NCBI GenBank assembly: GCA_036826475.1
Contig: DAISWG010000008.1
Coordinates: 11,588-75,587 of the forward strand
Direction of reading: 5' to 3'
Source: Miltoncostaea sp036826475
GTDB lineage: Bacteria; Actinomycetota; Thermoleophilia; Miltoncostaeales; Miltoncostaeaceae
Length of the DNA: 64,000 bases
Made by a program: the position numbers and the translations under genes. The notes beneath the pieces were generated by a model, which had not been told where the DNA came from, did no database searches, and saw only the letters and a program-made list of their open reading frames with translations. Shown piece by piece: positions 1 through 7,381 of this stretch (positions are counted from its first letter, which is position 1; every line of letters begins with the position of its first letter).

Positions 1-1
1 C

Positions 2-1084
2 GTGCAGTTCAGCGCCGCCGGCTCGACCGACGCCGACGGCGAGATCGTGAAGTACGAGTGGGACCTCGACGGCCGGCCCGGCTTCGAGAAGACCACCACG
101 ACCCCGCGGACCTCCGCCCGCTACACCGCGACCGGCACCACCGCCGTCCGCGTCCGGGTGACCGACGACGTCGGCGCCACGGACATCCAGTCCCTCAACG
201 TCGTGGCCCACCGCGCCCCCGTCGCCCGGATCACCGGCAAGCAGGTCGCGGTCGTCGGCGACGGCCTGGCCTTCGCCTCCGCCTCCACCGACGACAACGG
301 CATCGCGTCCCTCGAATGGGACCTCGACGGCGACGGCACGTTCGAGCGCACCGGCCCCTCGGTGAGCACCTCGTTCGGCACCGTCGGCCCGCACCCCGTC
401 GTGCTCCGCGTGACCGACATCCTCGGCGCCAAGTCCACCGCCACCCTGCCGGTCCGCATCCACCGGGCCCCCACCGCCCTCGTCGTCACGAACCCGCGGA
501 CGCCGGTCGTGAACCAGCAGACCGTCCTCGACGGCTCCCGCTCCACCGACGACGGCACCATCGCCCGGTACCAGTGGGACCTGAACGGGGACGGCACCTT
601 CGAGACCGACACGGCCGCCGTCCCGCGCGCCACCACGACGTTCACGGCCACCGGCCCCGCGACGGTGGGCCTGAAGGTCACCGACGCCGACGGGGCCACC
701 GACCAGACCACGCTCACGCTGACCGTTTCGGCCACGCAGGTCGCCACCGCCGACTCCCTCGGCCCGCGCGTCCGCCCGCTGGCCACGAAGCTCCGGATGT
801 CCACGAGGGGCCGGGTCGCCCTGAGGGTCGCCTGCCCCGCCGGCGAGCAGGTCTGCACCGTCCGCGCCCAGCTCCGCGGCCTGACGGGCTCCCTCAAGGG
901 GAGGACCCTCGGGACGGCCCGGACGCAGCTCCAGGGCGGCCGCCGCGCCACCCTCTCCATCCCCCTCACCAGGCAGGCCGCGAAGGCCGTCACCCGGGGC
1001 ACCGTGAAGGCCCGGGTCGTCATCACCGGGACGGACGCCGGCGGCAACCGCGCCGTCACCCGCACCGCCGTGACCATCCGGTAG
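2..1084 (+). CDS. Secreted PKD-domain protein, 5' partial
   Basis: The reading frame enters the window already inside a PKD fold, so the true start lies upstream. Three PKD-type modules are visible, each with a YEWDLDG/LEWDLDGDG/YQWDLNGDG strand followed by a VRVTDD/LRVTD/LKVTDADG strand (about residues 1-65, 70-155 and 160-245). The last ~110 residues form a beta-rich domain with a cysteine pair (VACPAG..CTVRAQL) that resembles C-terminal modules I associate with Thermoleophilia surface proteins. PKD domains act extracellularly in adhesion or as spacers. Substrate and enzymatic role are unknown because the N-terminal part is missing. A hairpin follows the stop. A related PKD protein lies at 51168-52862. 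Confidence 0.85.
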   Translation: MQFSAAGSTDADGEIVKYEWDLDGRPGFEKTTTTPRTSARYTATGTTAVRVRVTDDVGATDIQSLNVVAHRAPVARITGKQVAVVGDGLAFASASTDDNGIASLEWDLDGDGTFERTGPSVSTSFGTVGPHPVVLRVTDILGAKSTATLPVRIHRAPTALVVTNPRTPVVNQQTVLDGSRSTDDGTIARYQWDLNGDGTFETDTAAVPRATTTFTATGPATVGLKVTDADGATDQTTLTLTVSATQVATADSLGPRVRPLATKLRMSTRGRVALRVACPAGEQVCTVRAQLRGLTGSLKGRTLGTARTQLQGGRRATLSIPLTRQAAKAVTRGTVKARVVITGTDAGGNRAVTRTAVTIR

Positions 1085-1107
1085 CCGCGCGCCCACCCCA
1101 CGCCCTC

Positions 1108-1134
1108 GAGGGCCCCCGCTCCGGCGGGGCCCTC
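1108..1134. terminator. Hairpin terminator between convergent genes
   Basis: GAGGGCCCC (1108-1116) pairs with GGGGCCCTC (1126-1134) around a GC-rich loop. It sits 24 bases past the PKD gene stop and just before the end of the small minus-strand zinc protein, so it could end transcription in both directions. No U-tract is present, as is common in GC-rich actinobacteria. Confidence 0.55.
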
Positions 1135-1157
1135 GCCGTGCCACGTTCAGTTGCGCG

Positions 1158-1295
1158 TCACGCCGTCCGGGTGGCGTCGGCGCAGGCGCCTGCGGCCCCC
1201 TCGCAGCAGCCCTCCACGATGCGCCCGCATCCGGAGCAGACGGCCTTGGCGCGGATCTCGACGAGCGGCGCGCCGCAGAGGGGACAGCGGTCCAT
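1158..1295 (-). CDS. Small zinc-ribbon protein (45 aa)
   Basis: A 45-residue protein starting MDRCPLCGAPLV. It has a CPLC pair near residues 4-7 and a CSGC pair near 20-23, the spacing of a rubredoxin-like zinc ribbon, then a third cysteine cluster (CC) and another Cys in a short tail. I chose the ATG at 1295 because it begins directly at the ribbon; the frame also stays open upstream for 25 Arg/Pro-rich residues that look non-coding. It converges on the PKD gene with a hairpin between them. Its role is unknown; such ribbons usually bind Zn and mediate protein or nucleic-acid contacts. Confidence 0.6.
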   Translation of the reverse strand: MDRCPLCGAPLVEIRAKAVCSGCGRIVEGCCEGAAGACADATRTA

Positions 1296-1377
1296 GGCGC
1301 GAGGGTAGCCCTCGGGGCGGACGCGTCCCGGCCGGATCCCGGTTCGCGCGCGGCCGGTCCGGGAACCCACGCCCGCG

Positions 1378-1875
1378 ATGGACCACGCCGATTCCCCGCG
1401 CCTGCTGCGCGCCTACCTCGCCGACCATCTCCAGCTCCACCGCGCCGCACGCGAGCTGGCGGGCCGGCTGCGCCGACGGGAGGCGGGCGGGTCGCTGGCG
1501 GCGCTGCTCGACGAGGTGGCGACGGAGCTGCGCCGCCAGGAGGGGGTCGCCGAGGCGCTGCTGCGCCAGCTCGGCGCCGGGCCCCCCTGGCTGCGGCGGG
1601 CGCTTGGCACCGCCACCGAGCGGGTGGGACGGCTCAAGCCCAACGGCCGCGTGCTCCGCCCCTCGCCGCTGGCGCCGGTCTTCGAGCTCGAGGTCCTCGA
1701 ATCGCTGCTGGAGATGAGCGCACGCTGCTGGCGGGCCCTCGACCACGCCGGCGTCGCGGAGCCCACGCTGGTGCGGCCCCGCGCCGAGGCGTGCGAGCGG
1801 CTGGTGCCCCGGCTCGAGGCGCACCGCCTGGCCCGGGGTGACGCGGCGCTGCTGCCCCTGGGCGGCCGGGCGTGA
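1378..1875 (+). CDS. Hypothetical helical protein (165 aa)
   Basis: I do not recognise this family. The product is rich in Leu, Arg, Glu and Ala with heptad-like stretches (for example LLRAYLADHLQLHRAARELAG and ALLDEVATELRRQE), suggesting a soluble helical bundle. No signal peptide, membrane segment or catalytic motif is visible. Its stop overlaps the GTG of the tandem DUF1990 gene (GTGA), so the two are probably translationally coupled and may share a function. Helical bundles of this size can be ferritin-like, but the metal-binding E..H pairs needed for that call are not evident. Confidence 0.6.
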   Translation: MDHADSPRLLRAYLADHLQLHRAARELAGRLRRREAGGSLAALLDEVATELRRQEGVAEALLRQLGAGPPWLRRALGTATERVGRLKPNGRVLRPSPLAPVFELEVLESLLEMSARCWRALDHAGVAEPTLVRPRAEACERLVPRLEAHRLARGDAALLPLGGRA

Positions 1876-3242
1876 CCGTCGGCTCGGGGGCCCGTGGTGA
1901 GGAGCGCGTCCTCGACCTCGCCGGCCGGGCGTGGGGTGCGCTGCGCTGGCCCGTCGGGATGGCGGTCGCCACGTACCGGGTGGCCCGGCGGATCGATGTG
2001 GTGCGGCGCACCGAGACCCGGCCGGGCGAGGAGCCGCACCCCGTCGAGGGGGACGTCCCCGGCGACCCGGGGCCACTCCAGCCCCGCTCGGCGGGCGCGG
2101 GGCCGAGCGCCCGCCGCCGTTACCGGCTCCGGGTGCGGGACGCGCGGATGTCGCCGGAGCAGCTGATGTCCGCCCTGGCCGCCGACCCCAACCTTGCGTC
2201 GCCGTTCGAGGTCGCGCGGTTCGTGAAGCGGCGGGGGCTGATCGGCGGGATGCGGGAGGGCGACGAGTACGTCGTCTGGATGCCCGGGCCGTGGAACGGG
2301 CCGGTGCGGGTGGCGGAACGGACGCCCACCTCGTTCCGTCTCGCCACGCTGGCGGGCCACATGGAGGCGGGGCAGATCGCCTTCTCGGCCGCCCGCGACG
2401 GCGACGAGCTCGTCATCGACATCACGTCGTCGGCGCGGAGCGGCAGCACCCCGTTCCGCATCCTGTACGGACCGCTCCGGGTGGGGCAGGAGTTCCAGCT
2501 GCACATGTGGGTGCACTTCCTCCAGCGCGCGGGCGCCCTGGCCGGCGGCACCCCCGCCGGACCGGCGGAGGTCACGACCATCCGCTACCCCGACGACCGG
2601 GGCGGCCTGTCGCGGCGCGCGTCGCCGCGGGCGATGCGCGCCCTGCGCGCCCTGCCGTCACGCGAGCCCAACTTCAGCTCCGAGGCGCTGTCGGCGCACG
2701 ACCCGGCGGAGGGATGGCGGGTCGACGACCACCGCATCGACCTGCCGCGCGAGCCGCCCGGCCCTCCGCAGGACGGCGGGCCGTGGGCGATCGCGGTGGA
2801 GGTGCTGCGCGAGTACGGCTTCGCCGACCCGTCGCTGATCCGAGCCGTCTACGACCCGGCGTCGCCGCTGGACGGCCGCGACATGCTGCTGGAGGGGCGG
2901 TTCATGGGCCTCAGCTTCATGCTCGGGGTCCGGGTGGTGGCGACCGTGGACGAGACGACGGCGCTGGACGGCCGGCCCGCGCGGGTGTGGGGGTGGAGCT
3001 ACGCCACCCTCCAGGGCCATCTCGAGATGGGCCGCCTCGACTACGCCGTCGTGAAGCGGTGCGACACTGGGGAGGTGCAGTTCCGCCTGCACGCGGTGTC
3101 GAGGCCCGCCGCGATCCCGAACCCCGTCGTCCGCGCGGGCTTCCGCATCTTCGGCCGGCGGCTCCAGAAGCGGTTCGCGCGCACCGCGGGCGAGCGCATG
3201 GCGCGCATCGTGCGGGAGCGGCTGGCCGCGCGCGACGCGTAG
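1872..3242 (+). CDS. Tandem DUF1990-like protein
   Basis: A 456-residue soluble protein that I read as two copies of a DUF1990-like domain. The C-terminal half (about 300-450) has the family features: a W-[GS]-Y-[AS]-TL-x-GH-x-E-x-G stretch (WGWSYATLQGHLEMG) and a following beta strand ending in SRPA. The N-terminal half (about 120-260) has the matching LATLAGHMEAGQIAF stretch. DUF1990 proteins are common in Actinobacteria and have no established function. The GTG start overlaps the upstream stop, indicating coupling. The TAG stop coincides with the -10-like hexamer of the next gene. The first ~75 residues are Arg-rich and may be a flexible leader. Confidence 0.65.
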   Translation: MTVGSGARGEERVLDLAGRAWGALRWPVGMAVATYRVARRIDVVRRTETRPGEEPHPVEGDVPGDPGPLQPRSAGAGPSARRRYRLRVRDARMSPEQLMSALAADPNLASPFEVARFVKRRGLIGGMREGDEYVVWMPGPWNGPVRVAERTPTSFRLATLAGHMEAGQIAFSAARDGDELVIDITSSARSGSTPFRILYGPLRVGQEFQLHMWVHFLQRAGALAGGTPAGPAEVTTIRYPDDRGGLSRRASPRAMRALRALPSREPNFSSEALSAHDPAEGWRVDDHRIDLPREPPGPPQDGGPWAIAVEVLREYGFADPSLIRAVYDPASPLDGRDMLLEGRFMGLSFMLGVRVVATVDETTALDGRPARVWGWSYATLQGHLEMGRLDYAVVKRCDTGEVQFRLHAVSRPAAIPNPVVRAGFRIFGRRLQKRFARTAGERMARIVRERLAARDA

Positions 3243-3245
3243 GCT
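3240..3245 (+). promoter_or_regulatory. -10-like hexamer for the hydrolase gene
   Basis: TAGGCT lies 8 bases before the ATG at 3254 with no Shine-Dalgarno sequence between, the arrangement expected for a leaderless or nearly leaderless transcript. The same architecture recurs at several other genes in the window. Confidence 0.45.
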
Positions 3246-3253
3246 CCCGTCCG

Positions 3254-4123
3254 ATGGCATCGCGGCGCATCGACGTGGGCGAGGTCCGCCTGGCGGTCAC
3301 CGAGGCGGGCGACCCGGCCGGCGAGCCGGTGATCCTGCTCCACGGGTTCCCGGAGCTCGGGCATTCGTGGCGCCACCAGCTCCCGGCGCTCGCCGACGCC
3401 GGGTTCCACGCGGTCGCACCCGACCTGCGCGGCTACGGCGACTCCGACCGCCCGGCGTCCGTCGACGACTACGGCGTCCAGAAGCTCGTGGGCGACGTGG
3501 CGGGACTCATCGCCGCGCTCGGCCACGACAGCGCCCACCTGGTGGGGCACGACTGGGGCGGCGGCCTCGCGTGGGGCCTCGCCGGGAACCGGCCGGAGCT
3601 GGTGCGCTCCCTCAGCATCCTCAACGCGCCCGTCGGCCAGGTGTCGGCCCGGCTGCGGTTCGAGGATCCCGACCAGCGCGCGAAGTCCTGGTACATGCTG
3701 CTGTTCCAGTTCCCCGGCGTCGCCGAGACGTGGCTGTCGCAACACGACTTCCGGAACCTGCGCGAGTTCGTGTTCGACCAGGCGCCCGAGGCGTTCCCGC
3801 CGGAGGACCGCGAGCGCTACGTCGCCGCCCTGCGCCGCGACGGCGCCCTGACCGCCGCGCTCAACTGGTACCGGGCCAACATGCCGCCGGCGGCCTGGCT
3901 GCGCGAGCCGCCCGACCCGCCCCCCGTCACGGTCCCCACGTTGATCATCTGGGGCGAGGCCGACACCAACCTCGGCATCACCCTGCTCGAGCGGAGCGCC
4001 GCCACCGTCACGGGCCCGCTGCGGGTCGAGCGCCTGCCGGGGATCAGCCACTGGGTGCAGCAGCAGGCCCCCGAGGCGGTGAACCGGCTGCTGGTCGAGT
4101 TCCTCGCGTCGCAGCGCCCCTGA
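3254..4123 (+). CDS. Alpha/beta hydrolase, epoxide-hydrolase-like
   Basis: A 289-residue alpha/beta-hydrolase-fold enzyme. Visible features are the oxyanion-hole HGFPE motif (about residue 26), the DLRGYGDSDRP strand, a VGHDWGG nucleophile elbow in which Asp is the nucleophile, the acid Asp in WGEADTNLG, and the base His in GISHWVQQ. Asp in the elbow and cap-domain tyrosines (SWYMLLFQ, NWYRAN) favour an epoxide hydrolase over an esterase; a haloalkane dehalogenase is the main alternative. It would hydrolyse an epoxide to a diol in the cytoplasm, substrate unknown. It is transcribed alone and converges with the AMP-ligase gene. Confidence 0.85.
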   Translation: MASRRIDVGEVRLAVTEAGDPAGEPVILLHGFPELGHSWRHQLPALADAGFHAVAPDLRGYGDSDRPASVDDYGVQKLVGDVAGLIAALGHDSAHLVGHDWGGGLAWGLAGNRPELVRSLSILNAPVGQVSARLRFEDPDQRAKSWYMLLFQFPGVAETWLSQHDFRNLREFVFDQAPEAFPPEDRERYVAALRRDGALTAALNWYRANMPPAAWLREPPDPPPVTVPTLIIWGEADTNLGITLLERSAATVTGPLRVERLPGISHWVQQQAPEAVNRLLVEFLASQRP

Positions 4124-4149
4124 CGATCGCCTGACCCCGGGGCCACCGG

Positions 4150-5631
4150 TCAGTCCCCCGGCGGATCCCCGCGCAGCCGCCGCCGGTCCAGCTTCCCCGA
4201 GGGCAGGCGGGGGAGCGACGCCCGCACCGTGACGGTCCGCGGCGCCATGTGGGGCGCCAGCTCATGGGCGACGTGGCGGCGGAGCACGTCCGCCAGGCCG
4301 TCGTCGTCCGCGCCTTCGGCCAGCACCACGAACGCCGCGGGGCGGGTGAGGCCCTCGTCGTCGTCCACCCCGATCACCGCCGCCTCCGCCACGGCGGGGT
4401 GGCCGAGCAGGGCGCCCTCCACCTGCGACGGGCTGACCCAGCGGGCGTCGACCTTGAACAGGTCGTCGGAGCGGCCGAGGTGCCGCAGCATCCCGTCCTC
4501 GTCCTCCATCAGGGTGTCGCCCATCGCGATCCAGTCGCCGCGCACCAGCTCGCGGGTCTCCTCCTCGCGTCCCCAGTAGCCGCTGGTGTTCGAGGCGCTG
4601 CGGATCCACAGCCGGCCCGGTTCCCCCCGCGCGACGGGCGTGCCGTCGTCGCCGGCCAGCTTCACGTCCACCCCGGCCACCGGGCGCCCCAGCACGCCGG
4701 GGCGGAAGGGCTCCCCGGGCCGGGTGGAGATGACGATGTTGGAGCACTCGGAGCAGCCGAGCCCCTCGATGAGCTCCACGCCCGTCACGTCGCGCAGCCG
4801 CTGGGCGACCGCGCCGGGCAGGCTGTCGCCCGACGAGACGGCCAGGCGCACCGTGCGCAGCGCATCCGGGTCGGGGTGGCGCTCCAGGAAGCGGGCGAGC
4901 TGGAGCCAGAAGGTCGGGACGGCGCTCACCACGGTCACCCGCTCGCGGGCGACCGTCTCCAGCACCCCCCGCGGGGACGGCCGCGGCCCGGTCAGCACCG
5001 CCGTCGCGCCGCTCCCGATGACGCGGAAGAAGCCGTTGCCGAACCCGAGCGACGTGAACAGCCGGGCCATGGAGTGGCAGCGGTCCGCGGGCCCCAGGCC
5101 CAGCACCTCGGCCGCGTAGGTCGCGATGCCGGTGCGCATGTCGCCATGGCCGTGCATCACGCCCTTCGGCCGTCCTGTCGAGCCGGACGAATAGATGAGG
5201 TAGGCGAGGTCGCCGGGCGCCACGTCGGCCACGTCGGCCGGGGCGCCGGCGTCGAGCTCCTCCGGGCGGACCACCCGCCCAGGGGGCGGCTCCTCCTCGG
5301 CGCTGACCACGACGGCCGGCGCGCAGTCCTCGACCAGCAGCGTCAGCCGTTCGGGCTCGGTGGGGTCGGCGGGGACGGCGACCGCGCCGAGCGCCGCCGC
5401 GCCCAGGAAGGCCTGCACCCAGGGGCGGCCGTCGCGCAACGCCACCAGCACCCGGTCACCGGGTCCGACGCCCGCGTCGCGCAGCCCGCCCGCCGCCCGG
5501 CGCGCCGCCGCCTCGAGCTCGGCGAACGTCCACCGGCCGCGCTCGTCGACCACCGCCTCACGGTCGCCGTGGCCATCCGTGACCCACCGGCCCACCAGCA
5601 GCGTGACGAGGTTGTCAGGGTGGCGGCTCAC
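4150..5631 (-). CDS. AMP-dependent acyl/aryl-CoA ligase-like enzyme
   Basis: A 493-residue member of the ANL superfamily. It carries the phosphate-binding loop YSSGSTGRPKG, the GYWGREEET region, the MGDT adenylate motif, the LGRSDDLFKVD hinge and the C-terminal lysine motif LPSGKLDRR. The overall pattern (GLGCSECSNI, VSPSQVEGALLGHP) resembles benzoate-CoA ligase-type enzymes, so an aromatic or acyl acid would be adenylated and passed to CoA. The GTG start overlaps the stop of the LLM oxidoreductase gene by four bases, implying a two-gene operon. Substrate cannot be read from sequence. The function call is family-level only. Confidence 0.85.
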   Translation of the reverse strand: MSRHPDNLVTLLVGRWVTDGHGDREAVVDERGRWTFAELEAAARRAAGGLRDAGVGPGDRVLVALRDGRPWVQAFLGAAALGAVAVPADPTEPERLTLLVEDCAPAVVVSAEEEPPPGRVVRPEELDAGAPADVADVAPGDLAYLIYSSGSTGRPKGVMHGHGDMRTGIATYAAEVLGLGPADRCHSMARLFTSLGFGNGFFRVIGSGATAVLTGPRPSPRGVLETVARERVTVVSAVPTFWLQLARFLERHPDPDALRTVRLAVSSGDSLPGAVAQRLRDVTGVELIEGLGCSECSNIVISTRPGEPFRPGVLGRPVAGVDVKLAGDDGTPVARGEPGRLWIRSASNTSGYWGREEETRELVRGDWIAMGDTLMEDEDGMLRHLGRSDDLFKVDARWVSPSQVEGALLGHPAVAEAAVIGVDDDEGLTRPAAFVVLAEGADDDGLADVLRRHVAHELAPHMAPRTVTVRASLPRLPSGKLDRRRLRGDPPGD

Positions 5632-6539
5632 GCCGCGGGGGCCAGGACCGCCTCGGCCAGGGCGTCCATGACCTCGGGTGGCACCCGCGACGGCAGCACC
5701 AGCGCGGCGTGCGTCACCCCGGCCTCGGCGTGGGCGGACAGCGTCGCCCGCAGGTCGTCCGGGGCCGCGACGATGCCGGTGCTCGCGAGCCACCGCAGGT
5801 AGGGCCCGGGGGCGCTGTCGAGCGTTGCCGCCTCGGCCCGCACCCAGCCCTCTGCCTCCCGGCGCGAGGGCACGGGCAGCACGAACGTGTAGAGGCAGCA
5901 CGCCAGCGGCGGCAGGCCCTCGGGGCGCGCCTCCCGCGCCACGCGCAGGCGGCGCCCGGATTCCTCGGGTCCCACGAACGCGGCCACGATGCCGTCGGCC
6001 CGCTCCCCGGCCATCCGCAGCAGCCGCGGCCGGTGGGCGGCGATCCAGATCGGCGGGCCGCCCGGCTGCGGCGACGGCGGCACGTTGGGCGGCGCGTCCT
6101 CGTCGTCGCGGAACATCGCGCGGATGGTGGTGAGCGCCGCCGAGAGCCGCTCGGTGCGCTCCGGCGGCGACGGGAACGGGATCCCGTACGCGCGGTGCTC
6201 CGGCACGTTCGACCCCGAGCCGAGGCCCAGGATCACCCGCCCGCCGGAGATGACGTCGATGATCGTCGCCATCTTCGCCGCGAGCGGCGGCGGCCGATAG
6301 CTGGCCGACGCGACCACCGTCCCCAGCCGCACGCGCTGCGTGAGGGGCGCGAGCGCGGCCAGCGTGGCGAACGCGTCGAAGGTGGGGTCGCGCTTCACGC
6401 GGCCCGGCGACTGGAGATGGTCGTTCACCCACACCGAGTCGAAGCCGAGCGCCTCGGTCCGCAGCGCGGCGTCGCGGATCGCGTCCCACGACGAGCCGTA
6501 CTGCGGCACCCGCAGCCCGATCGCCGGGAGGTCCGCCAT
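5628..6539 (-). CDS. LLM-class flavin/F420-dependent oxidoreductase
   Basis: A 303-residue luciferase-like monooxygenase-fold protein: the N-terminal EALGFDSVWVNDHL segment, RVRLGTVV, the ISGGRVILGLGSGSNVPEH core and PIWIAAHRPRLLRMAGERADG are typical. In Actinobacteria such enzymes use F420 or FMN to oxidise or reduce small substrates. It is cotranscribed with the downstream CoA ligase (GTGA overlap), so they may act in one catabolic route for an organic acid, but this is inference. The ATG at 6539 is placed at the start of the first beta strand. There is no signal peptide, so it is cytoplasmic. Confidence 0.85.
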   Translation of the reverse strand: MADLPAIGLRVPQYGSSWDAIRDAALRTEALGFDSVWVNDHLQSPGRVKRDPTFDAFATLAALAPLTQRVRLGTVVASASYRPPPLAAKMATIIDVISGGRVILGLGSGSNVPEHRAYGIPFPSPPERTERLSAALTTIRAMFRDDEDAPPNVPPSPQPGGPPIWIAAHRPRLLRMAGERADGIVAAFVGPEESGRRLRVAREARPEGLPPLACCLYTFVLPVPSRREAEGWVRAEAATLDSAPGPYLRWLASTGIVAAPDDLRATLSAHAEAGVTHAALVLPSRVPPEVMDALAEAVLAPAA

Positions 6540-6549
6540 GAGGTGGGTT

Positions 6550-7176
6550 CTACCCGGGGCCGAGCACCACGACCACCTCGGCCCCGTCCGGCGCCGCGTC
6601 GGACAGCGCGCCGGAGGACGGCAGCTGCTGGACGGCCGAGACCTGGAGGTCGCGCGCCACCCGCTGCGCGGCGGCGCGCTGGCCGGGGCGGAAGTAGACG
6701 ATGGTGGGGCTGGTGGAGGTGGGGGCGTTCCCGGTGGTGACGCCGACGTAGCCGAGCCCCTCCGCCTCGCCGGCCGTCCTCGCCGCGAGGCCGGTGGTGC
6801 TGGTCCCGTTGAGCACGGCGAGCGCGATGTCGGCGCGGTCGGGCGGCGCCGCGGGCTCCTGCGGGGCCGTGGTGGTGGTGGGCGCGGTCGCCCCGCTGCC
6901 GGACGTGCCGGTGCCGGTGGTCGCCGTCCCCGTCGTGGTCCTCCCCGTGGTGGCCGTCCCGCCGCCGCCCCCGCCGCCGGTGGTGATGACGGGCACCTCG
7001 GACTGGTCGCCCTCGGGTGTCGGCGCGAGCACTGTGACGGGACCGTCGTCGCCGCGGAGGATCCACCCGCCGATGAAGCCGATGACCAGGCAGGAGACCA
7101 CCAGGAGCACCGGGCGCACCCAGGCGCGGCCCCCGTCGGGGGGCCCGGGCGTGGGGGTGCCGGGATCGGTGCTCAT
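6550..7176 (-). CDS. Membrane-anchored LytR C-terminal-domain protein
   Basis: A 208-residue single-pass protein: a short cytoplasmic N-terminus with Pro/Gly, one membrane segment (about 22-41, VLLVVSCLVIGFIGGWIL), a low-complexity Thr/Gly linker (about 65-110), and a C-terminal domain (about 115-208) of the LytR_C type with IALAVLNGTSTTGLA, AEGLGYVGVTTG and TIVYFRPGQRAAAQRVA. LytR_C domains occur in envelope proteins near LytR-CpsA-Psr enzymes; the catalytic LCP domain itself is absent here. It diverges from the helicase gene across about 200 bases. Confidence 0.8.
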   Translation of the reverse strand: MSTDPGTPTPGPPDGGRAWVRPVLLVVSCLVIGFIGGWILRGDDGPVTVLAPTPEGDQSEVPVITTGGGGGGGTATTGRTTTGTATTGTGTSGSGATAPTTTTAPQEPAAPPDRADIALAVLNGTSTTGLAARTAGEAEGLGYVGVTTGNAPTSTSPTIVYFRPGQRAAAQRVARDLQVSAVQQLPSSGALSDAAPDGAEVVVVLGPG

Positions 7177-7186
7177 GCCGGCGGCG

Positions 7187-7192
7187 ATGCTA
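7187..7192 (-). promoter_or_regulatory. -10-like hexamer for the LytR_C gene
   Basis: Read on the minus strand, TAGCAT lies 10 bases upstream of the ATG at 7176, leaving little or no 5' leader. No -35 consensus was recognised. Confidence 0.35.
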
Positions 7193-7239
7193 CCGGCGAC
7201 CTCGGCCGGAACCCCGGTATGCCGTCAGCCGGGACTGGT

Positions 7240-7245
7240 GATAAT
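7240..7245 (+). promoter_or_regulatory. Candidate -10 for the helicase gene
   Basis: GATAAT is the best -10 match in the 205-base divergent region. Transcription from here would give a leader of about 130 bases before the TTG at 7382. Apart from this hexamer and the ribosome-binding site I see no conserved structure in the leader. Confidence 0.4.
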
Positions 7246-7381
7246 GTTGCCGCCGGTCGCGCAAGACGTGCACCCGGCGTTCCGTGAACCCGAACGCCGA
7301 CGGTGTCAACACGACCCAGCCTCGCGGCCAACACACGCGCGTGAACGTGCGGAGCACGTGCGCGCCTCTGGAGGTCGGCAG

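Noticed and set aside
4131..4153. CTGACC/GGTCAG inverted repeat between convergent hydrolase and ligase genes
   Set aside because: Only six-base arms with an 11-base loop overlapping a stop codon; too weak to call a terminator.
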